Shown here: piece after piece, positions 17,725 through 26,908 of the stretch
Layout: each line of letters opens with the position of its first letter
Numbering within the stretch: the first letter of the stretch is position 1
NCBI RefSeq assembly: GCF_030814225.1
Contig: NZ_JAUSUR010000001.1
Location: forward strand, 682,001 to 746,000
DNA length: 64,000 nt
Origin: Breznakia pachnodae
Lineage (GTDB): Bacteria; Bacillota_I; Bacilli_A; Erysipelotrichales; Erysipelotrichaceae
Reading direction: 5' to 3'
Position numbers and translations under genes: made by a program
The notes under the pieces: generated by a model
The model's input: the letters and a program-made list of their open reading frames with translations, nothing else
Databases searched by the model: none
Told to the model about the DNA's origin: nothing

Positions 17725-19212
17725 CTATTTTTTATGATATAACTTTTTCGTTCTGAACTGTGGACTACATGTAAGATTCATCTGTAATTTAGTGAATATT
17801 CGCTCATCCTCATTACGTAATATGATTGTTGAATGTGCCTCACACCCTTTTAGTTTAGGTAGTTGCTTCAATGCATGTTCAGCTGTTGGATTGGTAGTCG
17901 CAGCAACTGATAACATGACAAGCATTTCATCTGCATGAATTCTTGGATTATTATTACCTAGAATATCAGTCTTTAACTCCTGAACCGGTTCTATAACTCT
18001 ACGAGAAATTAAAGCTAATTCATCATCTATATTTCCTAATGTTTTAATTGCATTTAACAACGCTGCCGATGATGCACCAAATAGTGTTGTCGTTTTACCT
18101 GTTACCACTCTTCCATCAGGAAGTTCAATTGCAACTGCTGGTTCATTTGTTAGGTCAGCTTTCTTTTGAGCAATCTCCACAATCTTACGATCTGCAGCGC
18201 AAATTCCAGCATGATTCATTACAATTTCAATCTTCTGAATTGGTTCTTCACCACTGTTCCCCAAACGTTGTTGCACCAGTGCATGGTAGTATCTTCTTAT
18301 GATTTCAGCTTTTGATGCTTCCACTGCTGCTTCATCATCAATAATACAATATCCTGCCATGTTTACTCCCATATCAGTAGGAGATTTATATGGTGATTCA
18401 TTTTGAATTTTTTCAAATATATTTTTTAGTACTGGAAATACGTCTGTATCACGATTATATGATACAACCGCTTCTCCGTACGCTTCCAAGTGGAATGGAT
18501 CAATAATATTAACATCATCCAATTCCGCTGTAGCAGCCTCATATGCAAGGTTCACGGGGTGCTTTAAAGGAATATTCCAAATAGGGAATGTCTCATATTT
18601 TGCATATCCTGAATTTAATCCTCGCTTATGGTCATGATACATCTGCGATAAACAAGTTGCCATTTTACCACTCCCAGGTCCCGGTGCAGTAACAACAACC
18701 AAAGGTCGTTCTGTCTCAATATATTCATTTTTACCAAAACCATCATCACTTAGAATATGTCCAACATTTGCTGGATATCCATCAATTACATAATGACGAT
18801 ATACTTTTACACCTAACTTGTCTAAACGATTCATAAATACTTCAGCCGCACCTTGTTGTTGGTAATGACTTACTACTACACTCCCAACAAACAAATCAAT
18901 ACTTCTGAATGCATCAATTAATCGTAACACTTCCTGATCATAGGTAATACCTAAATCACCTCTCACTTTGTTTGTCTCAATATCATTTGCATTGATAACA
19001 ATTACAATTTCAACTTTTTCTTTTAGTTGAGCAAGCATTCTTACTTTAATATCTGGAAGAAATCCTGGCAACACTCTTGATGCATGATTATCATCAAACA
19101 GTTTACCTCCAAACTCCAAATATAATCGATTATCAAACGTATTAATTCGTTCCAGAATCTTCTCACTTTGCAGATTTAAATATTTCTCAGTATCAAAAGC
19201 TATTTTTCTCAT
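17725..19212 (-). CDS. DUF1846 (UPF0371) family protein
   Basis: 495 residues from the ATG at 19212, which follows AAAGGAATAG; two earlier in-frame ATGs have no ribosome site. The sequence fits the DUF1846 family throughout: FDTEKYLNLQSEKILER at the N-terminus, RVLPGFLPDIKVRMLAQL, a P-loop-like VTAPGPGSGKMATCLSQMY, and a C-terminal region rich in conserved Asn and His. Length matches the family's usual 495-505. The biochemical role is not established; a nucleotide-binding cytoplasmic enzyme is plausible from the glycine-rich loop. It has its own extended -10 promoter downstream of a terminator. Confidence 0.9.
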   Translation of the reverse strand: MRKIAFDTEKYLNLQSEKILERINTFDNRLYLEFGGKLFDDNHASRVLPGFLPDIKVRMLAQLKEKVEIVIVINANDIETNKVRGDLGITYDQEVLRLIDAFRSIDLFVGSVVVSHYQQQGAAEVFMNRLDKLGVKVYRHYVIDGYPANVGHILSDDGFGKNEYIETERPLVVVTAPGPGSGKMATCLSQMYHDHKRGLNSGYAKYETFPIWNIPLKHPVNLAYEAATAELDDVNIIDPFHLEAYGEAVVSYNRDTDVFPVLKNIFEKIQNESPYKSPTDMGVNMAGYCIIDDEAAVEASKAEIIRRYYHALVQQRLGNSGEEPIQKIEIVMNHAGICAADRKIVEIAQKKADLTNEPAVAIELPDGRVVTGKTTTLFGASSAALLNAIKTLGNIDDELALISRRVIEPVQELKTDILGNNNPRIHADEMLVMLSVAATTNPTAEHALKQLPKLKGCEAHSTIILRNEDERIFTKLQMNLTCSPQFRTKKLYHKK

Positions 19213-19240
19213 ATCTATTCCTTTCATACACAATAAATAT

Positions 19241-19249
19241 ATTATAACA
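19241..19249 (-). promoter_or_regulatory. Extended -10 promoter of the DUF1846 gene
   Basis: On the minus strand TGT precedes a perfect TATAAT (19241-19246). It lies downstream of the terminator at 19271-19309, so the DUF1846 gene need not depend on upstream transcription. Confidence 0.6.
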
Positions 19250-19270
19250 AATTTCCAATCGTTATCCTAC

Positions 19271-19309
19271 GACAAAAAAGAAAAGATAGCAGATTTTCAT
19301 CTGCTATCT
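19271..19309 (-). terminator. Strong intrinsic terminator between the beta-helix and DUF1846 genes
   Basis: On the minus strand AGATAGCAGA and TCTGCTATCT form a perfect 10-bp stem with a 6-base loop, followed by TTTCTTTTTT. It is 160 bases past the stop codon of the upstream gene, an unusually long distance. Confidence 0.88.
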
Positions 19310-19427
19310 CAAGAAAGATAAATTTTATCTATTTAATAGATATTAACGTTTTTATATACCATACGTACGCCCTTCAAAATGCCTATCCTATGATCAACTA
19401 TTTTCAAGAGTAAATTTTACCTTTCAT
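19271..19427 (-). ncRNA. Putative small RNA between an ECF-type promoter and a terminator
   Basis: The promoter-like element at 19431-19459 predicts a start near 19427, and a perfect terminator ends at about 19271. This defines a transcript of about 155 bases with no convincing reading frame; the only ATG gives seven codons. It could instead be a decayed copy of the beta-helix gene leader, because its first 25 bases resemble those after the promoter at 22918. There is no direct evidence of transcription. Confidence 0.3.
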
Positions 19428-19430
19428 CGT

Positions 19431-19459
19431 TTAGACGTTTAAGATTAACTTTTAGTTCA
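19431..19459 (-). promoter_or_regulatory. Orphan ECF-type promoter candidate
   Basis: On the minus strand TGAAC (19455-19459), 17 bases and CGTCTAA (19431-19437). It lies only about 10 bases past the stop codon of the beta-helix gene and drives no obvious gene before the terminator. Confidence 0.45.
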
Positions 19460-19468
19460 AAAAACCGT

Positions 19469-22400
19469 CTATTTTTTGAAAAGTTTTTTTCTACTAATTG
19501 CAACCAACACTGTTAATGATGACAATCCTAATAATGCTAATAATGAAGTTAGGTTTGTTGAATCACCAGTTTCTGGTTGTGTAGAAGGTTTTTCTTCTGG
19601 TTTAATACTTGGCTTAGGATCTGTTGGTTTTGTAGGATCAACAATAATTTCTTTTGTCCATTTCGCATATAGCGTCATGTTTCCACTAATTGTATCATCT
19701 TCAAAGTTCCATGCTGTTACACATTCAGCTTCCGTATACCAACCATCAAAATAATAACCTTCTCTTGTTGGAATAGCTGGTTCAGTTACTTTATCACCAA
19801 TACTCATTCCGGTTTGTGAATCCACTGAACTTCCACCTTGAGAATCAAAGTCTACTGTGTATAGTTCTTTTTCATCTTTATTTTTATTCCAGTCTGCATA
19901 CAACGTCATATTACCTGTAATTGTATCATTACTGAAGTCCCATGCTGTTGTACATTTTGCATCTGTATACCATCCAGCAAATTCATATCCTTCTCTTGTT
20001 GGATCACTGGGTTCAACTACTTTAGAACCTGAAGCAAGTCCTGTTTGAGAAGATACTGAACTACCACCTTGAGAGTCAAATGTTACTGTATACAATACTT
20101 TTACTTCTGTCCACTTAGCATATAATGTTGTATGTCCAGTGATTGTATCATTTTCAAAATCCCATGTTGTTGTACATTCAGGTTCATTATGCCATCCAGC
20201 AAATTCATACCCTTCTCTTACTGGGTCAGCAGGTTCTGTTACTTTTGAACCAGCTTCTTTGTTGTTTTGTGGAGCTACTGCACTTCCTTCTTGAGAGTCG
20301 AATGTTACATTGTATAATTCTTCCCATTGAGCATAAAGTGTTGTATCTGCAGTAATATTGAATTTAGCACTTTCTGCATATGGTGTTCCTGTACCATTCG
20401 ATTCTGTATTCCATCCTGTAAACTTATATCCTTCTCTAGTCATTGTCTCTTGAGTTTTAACTGTTACTTCATCTCCACTAGAATAAAGAGCACTATCTGA
20501 TGGTACAGTTCCACCATCCGATCCATTTCCATCATATATAACAGATAAGTCAGGAGCCAGTTTCCATTCGCCATATAAAATCAAATCAGAATCTGCTGTT
20601 TTTGTAGTTGCTGTACTTGCACTAACTCTTGTTGAAGCACCACCTGTTGGCGAAGTATTCCAACCTACAAATACCCATCCTGTTGGTTCACTAGGTTTAC
20701 TATATGTGGTATAGTTAGCAGTCTTTGATGACAACAATTGATAATAAACAGTTGGAGAATCTTCTGAATAGTAACTTGTTCCATCGTAATAAGATGGTAA
20801 AGTTAAATCAGAGAATGTACTTCCTGCTAAATTTGTTTCATAACGAACCCACTGCATATCTACTGCACCTATATCAGAAGTAGTACCTCTACTATTATTA
20901 TTTTCATCATAATCAAATTTAAATGTTGTTGTATCAGCATGGTTATCTGCCAATCCAATAGTTGCATCATCTTTGTCTTCTGGTTGAATTGGTAGTGTTG
21001 TTACCGCGTAGTAATATGCTGAATTTGGATTTCCAGCTTTAATTCCACCTATATCTACCAATGTTGGAGTTAGACTTCCAAATATTTTAGTAACATCTTT
21101 ATCAATCAAATTACCTTCTTGGGTTACTGTTGAGTATTCAGCATAATAATTTTGATTAGCAGCTCTTGCTGCTTTATTTCCACTAATTATATTATTATAC
21201 AAATCACCTTTAGCATAACTAAAAGAAATTCCTCCACCAGAATTCGAAGCTGAATCACCTCTTTCCGCTTCATTACCATAAAAAGTATTATTAGCTACTA
21301 ATGCATATGTAATATTACTAGAATTTCCATTTACTTCTATAGCACCACCAGCATCAGCTCCATCTAGCCCTATACCATACGAAAGTAAAATTTGACGTCC
21401 TTTAGCAACATTACCAACAAATGTTGAGTTTGTAATACTATTCTCAGTACTGTTTGACATAACCAAGGAGATGGCTCCCCCCTCATCATTTGCAGTATTT
21501 CTAACAAAAGTCGAACTATCAACCTTTAATGCTCCTTGATTCGAAACATTTGCTTGGTTGTGAAAATAAATCGCACCACCATCAGCGGTTGAGCCATTAC
21601 CAACATTTTTTTCAAGATATGATCTTATCACATTACCCTCAAAATATGAATGATTAACAATCAGATCACCTTGAGAATATTTTACAGCAATTCCACCTCC
21701 ACCTGTAGGTGAAGTATTAGAATTTTTTTGATAAGATTGATTATCTATAAATGCTACATTATTAAAAGTCATATCACTTTGCATGTTTTCAGAAAATACC
21801 GCTCCTCCTGCATAATTAAGTGCTCCTGCAAGATGTCCGTATGCAAAATTCCCAACCACTGAAGAGTTTTCCATTGTAAATGGACCACCTTTCATATAAA
21901 TAGCTGCTCCTTGTACACTGTCTGCATTAAACAAAAAGGTTGAATTTGTGATTGTAGTTCCTTTTGTTGGCTCAACAAATAATGCTTTCGATTTAATCTT
22001 AGTAAATGTACAATTATTAATTACCACACTTCCGCTTGTACTACCAGAAATTCCACCACCTGCCTTGGCAGATGTGATTGTATCTAATATAGTTGTTCCC
22101 GAAATATATGAATCATCTATATTTCCAACAAGTGTTAAATTTTCAAAAGTTAAACTCCCTGTTCCACTGCTAGAAATAACAAAATGTTTTTGACTTTCTT
22201 TTGAATATATAGTCACATTTCCATTTCCTTTTATGACAATATTTTTGTTACTTGCCATTGGAACGTCAACTTTTGAAGTCAAAGTAATATCATTCATAAT
22301 ATTAATAGTCTTTGTACTCCCAGAAATTGATCCAATATCTGATAATTCTGCATTTAACTCAGCTTCTGACGTCACATCAACTTCATCAACAGCACTTCTC

Positions 22401-22804
22401 AATAAACTCTTCTTAACTGGAGTTTCTTCAGTAGTAGTTTTAGTTTCTTCTTCCACAACCACTTCTGGTTCTTCTACAGTTACTAACCTTTCCTTTGTTA
22501 CTTCACTTTCATCTGATGGATCAATCGCTTGATATGTTACTGTATACTCGCCTATTGTAGTAACATCAAAATCACCATCGTCTAAAACCGTTACTTCAAC
22601 TTCTTCACCATTCTCATCTGTTGCAGATACTTCATCCAACAAAGTGAATACTTCATCATCTTTGTCTACTGTTATATCCTCCGCAATAATTTGAATTTTT
22701 GAATCAGTTGAATCCTCTTCAGTTGCACTTATCATGTAATTTACAGGAATAACACCTGCCACAATGATAGCAAGTGCACTGAAAAAACTTAAAACCTTTT
22801 TCAT
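19469..22804 (-). CDS. Beta-helix / InlB B-repeat surface protein with a sortase signal
   Basis: 1111 residues from the ATG at 22804, preceded by GGCGGGG. The order is signal peptide (VLSFFSALAIIVAGVIPVNY), an Ig-like module (DITVDKDDEVFTLLDEVSA; GEYTVTYQAID), an acidic Thr/Glu linker, then about 400 residues of right-handed beta-helix repeats with Asn ladders and GGAI motifs (DGGAIYFHNQA, EGGAISLVMSN). One divergent and four clear Listeria-Bacteroides B repeats follow (TVTFDSQGGSSV; REGYEFAGWYTD; TLYAKW). A Pro/Lys linker, QPETGDST, a hydrophobic helix and RKKLFKK form the sorting signal. It is probably an adhesin or glycan-binding wall protein. No polysaccharide-lyase catalytic residues were identified. 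It is a tandem paralogue of the next gene. Confidence 0.92.
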   Translation of the reverse strand: MKKVLSFFSALAIIVAGVIPVNYMISATEEDSTDSKIQIIAEDITVDKDDEVFTLLDEVSATDENGEEVEVTVLDDGDFDVTTIGEYTVTYQAIDPSDESEVTKERLVTVEEPEVVVEEETKTTTEETPVKKSLLRSAVDEVDVTSEAELNAELSDIGSISGSTKTINIMNDITLTSKVDVPMASNKNIVIKGNGNVTIYSKESQKHFVISSSGTGSLTFENLTLVGNIDDSYISGTTILDTITSAKAGGGISGSTSGSVVINNCTFTKIKSKALFVEPTKGTTITNSTFLFNADSVQGAAIYMKGGPFTMENSSVVGNFAYGHLAGALNYAGGAVFSENMQSDMTFNNVAFIDNQSYQKNSNTSPTGGGGIAVKYSQGDLIVNHSYFEGNVIRSYLEKNVGNGSTADGGAIYFHNQANVSNQGALKVDSSTFVRNTANDEGGAISLVMSNSTENSITNSTFVGNVAKGRQILLSYGIGLDGADAGGAIEVNGNSSNITYALVANNTFYGNEAERGDSASNSGGGISFSYAKGDLYNNIISGNKAARAANQNYYAEYSTVTQEGNLIDKDVTKIFGSLTPTLVDIGGIKAGNPNSAYYYAVTTLPIQPEDKDDATIGLADNHADTTTFKFDYDENNNSRGTTSDIGAVDMQWVRYETNLAGSTFSDLTLPSYYDGTSYYSEDSPTVYYQLLSSKTANYTTYSKPSEPTGWVFVGWNTSPTGGASTRVSASTATTKTADSDLILYGEWKLAPDLSVIYDGNGSDGGTVPSDSALYSSGDEVTVKTQETMTREGYKFTGWNTESNGTGTPYAESAKFNITADTTLYAQWEELYNVTFDSQEGSAVAPQNNKEAGSKVTEPADPVREGYEFAGWHNEPECTTTWDFENDTITGHTTLYAKWTEVKVLYTVTFDSQGGSSVSSQTGLASGSKVVEPSDPTREGYEFAGWYTDAKCTTAWDFSNDTITGNMTLYADWNKNKDEKELYTVDFDSQGGSSVDSQTGMSIGDKVTEPAIPTREGYYFDGWYTEAECVTAWNFEDDTISGNMTLYAKWTKEIIVDPTKPTDPKPSIKPEEKPSTQPETGDSTNLTSLLALLGLSSLTVLVAISRKKLFKK

Positions 22805-22917
22805 AATCGCCCCGCCTTTCAACTTATTACCTAAGTAATAAAATATTATAGCCCTTCACCTCTATAATATTAGATATAAATTATTGTACCAATAGGGAAA
22901 ATTTATACCTTCATCAT

Positions 22918-22946
22918 TTAGACTAACCAACGTTATGTTTCGTTCA
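22918..22946 (-). promoter_or_regulatory. Candidate ECF-type promoter of the beta-helix surface gene
   Basis: On the minus strand TGAAC (22942-22946), 17 bases and AGTCTAA (22918-22924). The first ten bases, TGAACGAAAC, are identical to the -35 region at the sigma gene. The predicted leader is about 110 bases. Confidence 0.5.
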
Positions 22947-22995
22947 CGTTTTTTTTATTTTTTTAAAATTAATTTTTTTGTGACTCTGCAAAGTT

Positions 22996-23044
22996 AGAAA
23001 AAGCTCTATATTTACTTGATATTTCAAGTGAATATAGAAGCTTT
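22996..23044 (-). terminator. Intrinsic terminator between the two beta-helix genes
   Basis: On the minus strand a long stem of about 20 bp (AAAGCTTCTATATTCACTTG with its complement, few mismatches) is followed by a short T run. It separates the two paralogues into different transcripts. Confidence 0.82.
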
Positions 23045-23060
23045 TCATTATATATTAATT

Positions 23061-26000
23061 TTACTTTTTATTTGAATTATGCCTCTTCATTATTACTAAT
23101 ACTGTAATTATTGATGACACTCCCAACAATGTTAATAGCTTTGTTAGATTTGTAGAATCACCTGTTTTAGGTTGTTCTGTTTTCTTGTTATCCAAAGTCG
23201 CATTTGGTTTCTTACTTGGATGTGTTGGTTTGTTTGGTTCAACTGGATTCACAATAATTTCTTTTGACCATTTTGCATATAATGTGATGTCTTGAGAAAC
23301 TGTATCCTTGTTGAAATTCCAAACTGTTACATATTCTAAATCTGTGTACCAGCCTACAAAGTAATAACCTTGTTTTGTTGGAATCTCTGGTTCTTTCACA
23401 AGCACTCCCTTTTCTAAGTTTGATTGTGATTCTACTAAGCTTCCACCTTGTGTATCAAAGGTTACAGTATATAACTCTTTTTCCTTCTCTATCTCATTCC
23501 ATTTTGCATATAGAGTAGTATGTCCACTAATTGTATCATCTGCAAACTTCCAGATTGTTGAACATTCAGTATCTTTATGCCAACCAGCAAATGTATATCC
23601 TTCTTTCAATGGTTCCACTGGTTTATTTACATATGCACCTGTTTTCAGTCCTGTCTGAGGTTGCACTGTACTTCCACCTTGTGTATCGAAAGTTACTGTA
23701 TATAGTTCTTCCCAGCCTGCATATAGCGTTGTATGACCAGCAATGGTATCAGTATTAAATTTCCACTCGGTTGTTGTTTCAGGCTCTTTATACCAACCTG
23801 TGAACTCATATCCATCTCTTGTTGGTGGTGTTGGTTCTTTTACTAACGCACCTTTGTCTAATCCTGTTTGAGATGGTACTGCACTTCCTTCTCTTGAATC
23901 GAATGTAACTGTGTATAATTCTTCCCACTGTGCATATAAGGTTGTATCTTTGGTAATCGTAAATGTTTGATCCTTCGTATATGATTGGCCTGTTCCACCT
24001 CTCAAAGTATTCCAGCCAACAAACTTGTGACTTGTTTTTGTCATTGATTCCTGACCTTTTACAGTAACATCAGCATCTTTACTATACTCTGTTGGATCCA
24101 CTGGTACACTGCCACCATCTGATTCATTTCCATCATAAGTTACTTTAAACGTCTTATCTCCATAAACTGCATATAATGTTTGATTATCATTTACATAACT
24201 AATTGATTTTCCAGGTGTATAATCTTCCATAGCTGTTTTTGCGTTTGGATCTGTAGACCACCCAATGAACTTCTTATCTGATGGGGCACTAATATCTAAT
24301 GTAGTCTCTCCTACTACTGTTGATGTACTGGCAGTAACTCCTACATCATAATAAGTAGTTGGTGTTGTACCTTCATAATAAACGCTTCCATCATAAGATG
24401 TTAATGCATCTAAGTTGAAGTTACCTCCATTTGCATCATACTTAATCCAACTAGACTCTACTGATCCAAAATCTTTATACCTAGTATAGTTTCTACCATC
24501 ACTTCCACTAATTACATTTGCACTTTTATTATCTGTTATTCCTTCTGGTTTAATTGGAATTGTTTTTAGTGGTGATTGTTCAACACCTACTTTAATTGAT
24601 GTTAAGTTTGGTTGTAGCGAAGCACCATAACTACCAAATGCATCTAATGCAGTAGTCGTTGGTGATGCACCTTTATCAGCATTTACAACATTTACTTTTA
24701 GTACCGATGATAATGGACTGTTAGAAACATCCTTATAAGAACTAGCAGTATTCACTTCTCCGTTAGTACCATATACCTGATTACCTATATATACAGAGTT
24801 ATTATAAGTAACCGTTGATATCGCAAGAGTACCAGCACCACTTAATCCAATTGCTCCACCTTGTTGAGAAACTTTTGTATCTTTACATCCAGAAACATTC
24901 CCAGTAAATGTAGTACCTTCCACTTTATTCGTCATTGTAGTTTTTCCACCATTCTTAAAGAACTGAATGGCTCCACCGCTACGATTTCCTCCTGTTAATC
25001 CATAAGCTTGGTTATTAAAGAAAGTAGAATCTGTAATTGTTGTCGCAAGACCAGGCATTCCTGTTCCCTGAATCATCATTGCTCCTCCATCGTCCCAAGC
25101 AAGATTACTATCAAATGTAGTCTTATTAATATCTATAGTAGCTCCTGCCTGACCATCAATTACATAAATTGCTCCTCCATCAAAGGTACTTGAAACATTT
25201 CCTTCTGAACCATTTGTCTGATTATTATAAAAGTAAGATTCATTAATAATTATTTTACCTTGTAGATAGTGCATTGACATTGCACCACCTCCACCACCAA
25301 ACTGGCCACTAAAAGAACATTTATTTATATTGTTTCTTAATATTGTATTATTAATATTTAAGGTTCCAGTATAAAATTTAGACGCAATTGCTCCACATTC
25401 ATATCCTGCACCATAGCCAATACTATTTTCAATTGTTGAATTGTTGATTTCAACATACGAAGCACCATTTAGCTTAACTGCAGGTGCAGTGTTTGATGCT
25501 GTATTATCACTAAACAATGTATAGTTGAAAATTGTTTTTGCACTATTTGATGTTGAAATATTCGTTGCTCCTGCGGTTGCTTTTGTAAATGTCATATGAT
25601 TTAAATTCAACTGTCCATTTGAATGTGAAACTGCAAGTAATGTATCGTTAAATCCAGTTCCATCTACTATAAGATTTTGAATTGTTAAGGATCCACTTCC
25701 TGCATTATTTACAGAAATTTTACCATTTGTCCAAGTCAGATTATTTCCTTCAATCACTACGTTCGTATTTGGCATTTTCAAAGTTACATTAGCAGATGTA
25801 AATCCACTTGGATTAAGTGTAATTACTGCATCTTCGCTTGCATTATTAACAGCGTCTTCTAATTCACTCACAGTATTTACTGTTTTTGAACCAGATCGCA
25901 ATTGCTTTTGTGTCTTTGTTTTTTTCACAGATATAACTTCATCAGTTACTTCCTCTGTTATTTCTTTTGTATCTTCGTCATCCTCCGTATTTTCTATCAC

Positions 26001-26324
26001 TGTTACAACTCTTTCTTTTGTAACTTCACTTCCATCAGTTGAATCAACTGCTTGATAAATTACAGTGTATTCTCCAGTTGCTGTAATATCAAACAATCCA
26101 TCATCTAAAATTGAAACCTCTACTTCATTTCCTTGTTCATCAGTTGCTGATACTCCATCTAATAATGTAAATTCTTCATCCCCCTTATTTACTGTAATAT
26201 CATCTGCAACAATCTGAACTTTAGGTTCTGTTGCTTCCTCATTCGCTCTTGCTACATAATTCACTGGAATTATGCTCGCAAGTACAAGCGTTAGTATTCC
26301 AAAAACTTTTACTACTCTTCTCAT
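23061..26324 (-). CDS. Second beta-helix / InlB B-repeat surface protein with a sortase signal
   Basis: 1087 residues from the ATG at 26324, after GAGAGGGCG. Its layout equals that of its neighbour: signal peptide (VVKVFGILTLVLASIIPVNY), Ig-like module (DITVNKGDEEFTLLDGVSA), acidic linker, beta-helix region with GGAI and GGAMSM motifs, one divergent and four clear B repeats (TVTFDTQGGSTV; KEGYTFAGWHKD; TLYAKW), then QPKTGDST, a hydrophobic helix and a basic tail. The two genes also share the GGCGATTATG start region, so they come from a tandem duplication. The beta-helix parts have diverged most, as expected if they meet ligands or antibodies. No clear ECF-type promoter precedes this copy. Confidence 0.92.
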   Translation of the reverse strand: MRRVVKVFGILTLVLASIIPVNYVARANEEATEPKVQIVADDITVNKGDEEFTLLDGVSATDEQGNEVEVSILDDGLFDITATGEYTVIYQAVDSTDGSEVTKERVVTVIENTEDDEDTKEITEEVTDEVISVKKTKTQKQLRSGSKTVNTVSELEDAVNNASEDAVITLNPSGFTSANVTLKMPNTNVVIEGNNLTWTNGKISVNNAGSGSLTIQNLIVDGTGFNDTLLAVSHSNGQLNLNHMTFTKATAGATNISTSNSAKTIFNYTLFSDNTASNTAPAVKLNGASYVEINNSTIENSIGYGAGYECGAIASKFYTGTLNINNTILRNNINKCSFSGQFGGGGGAMSMHYLQGKIIINESYFYNNQTNGSEGNVSSTFDGGAIYVIDGQAGATIDINKTTFDSNLAWDDGGAMMIQGTGMPGLATTITDSTFFNNQAYGLTGGNRSGGAIQFFKNGGKTTMTNKVEGTTFTGNVSGCKDTKVSQQGGAIGLSGAGTLAISTVTYNNSVYIGNQVYGTNGEVNTASSYKDVSNSPLSSVLKVNVVNADKGASPTTTALDAFGSYGASLQPNLTSIKVGVEQSPLKTIPIKPEGITDNKSANVISGSDGRNYTRYKDFGSVESSWIKYDANGGNFNLDALTSYDGSVYYEGTTPTTYYDVGVTASTSTVVGETTLDISAPSDKKFIGWSTDPNAKTAMEDYTPGKSISYVNDNQTLYAVYGDKTFKVTYDGNESDGGSVPVDPTEYSKDADVTVKGQESMTKTSHKFVGWNTLRGGTGQSYTKDQTFTITKDTTLYAQWEELYTVTFDSREGSAVPSQTGLDKGALVKEPTPPTRDGYEFTGWYKEPETTTEWKFNTDTIAGHTTLYAGWEELYTVTFDTQGGSTVQPQTGLKTGAYVNKPVEPLKEGYTFAGWHKDTECSTIWKFADDTISGHTTLYAKWNEIEKEKELYTVTFDTQGGSLVESQSNLEKGVLVKEPEIPTKQGYYFVGWYTDLEYVTVWNFNKDTVSQDITLYAKWSKEIIVNPVEPNKPTHPSKKPNATLDNKKTEQPKTGDSTNLTKLLTLLGVSSIITVLVIMKRHNSNKK

Positions 26325-26553
26325 AATCGCCCTCTCTTTCGTCATATATTATGTAATAATTAATAGCCTTCAATGCTATATAGTAGATATGACTCTCTTA
26401 TTAAAAATCAATACTATCTTTTTACATCCTTAGGTTACCACTGTTTTTTTCTATCACCACATTTCATCCATTAACGTCCTATTTTTTGTTATGAACAGAC
26501 ATTTTAGTTATTGAAAATCAGTTTCAGTTCAATGTAAAATTTTCATTTTTGTG

Positions 26554-26582
26554 TTGACACGTTGTTTCATTTGTGATAAATT
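26554..26582 (+). promoter_or_regulatory. Promoter of the tryptophan T-box operon
   Basis: TTGACA (26554-26559), 17 bases and TAAATT (26577-26582). The rest of 26346-26553 is the leader of the minus-strand surface gene and AT-rich spacer; I see nothing else in it. Confidence 0.7.
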
Positions 26583-26589
26583 TTAATAA

Positions 26590-26856
26590 ACCATTGATTG
26601 GGAGATAAAACAAAAATAAGCGCTTATAGAGAATTGACGGTTGGTGGAAGTCATAGAGAAGCTGTTTTGTAAATGGACCCATGAGGGCTAGATGAAAACT
26701 TTTATAGTTAGTATTCAAGACGTTCACCTACGTTACAGGGTTAAGAATGTGATAGCATTTGAAAGTTGGGCGTTTTCGTCAAACAAGGTGGCACCGCATG
26801 TGTTTTATACACTTGTCCTTGAGGTATGTTTTTATACCGTGGACAAGTGTTTTTTA
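26590..26856 (+). promoter_or_regulatory. T-box riboswitch with a tryptophan (UGG) specifier
   Basis: Stem I has the conserved GACGGTTGGTGGAAGTC distal element. The specifier loop on the right side reads AAATGGA before CCCAT, which pairs with ATTGGG at the base, so the codon at 26674-26676 is UGG (Trp). The T-box bulge is AGGTGGCACCGC (26786-26797). The variable base after UGG is C, which pairs with the G73 discriminator usual in bacterial tRNA-Trp. The terminator stem ACACTTGTCC/GGACAAGTGT (26809-26850) runs into T's. Uncharged tRNA-Trp should favour the antiterminator and switch on the ABC operon. Confidence 0.93.
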
Positions 26857-26908
26857 TTTATTTGGAGCCTGATAATGCATCATAACAAACATATGGGAGG
26901 AAAAGAAA

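Noticed and set aside
26440..26500. Possible ECF-type promoter before the second beta-helix gene (GGACGTTAATGG segment)
   Set aside because: The downstream part vaguely resembles the other leaders, but no TGAAC lies at the right distance, so it was not counted.
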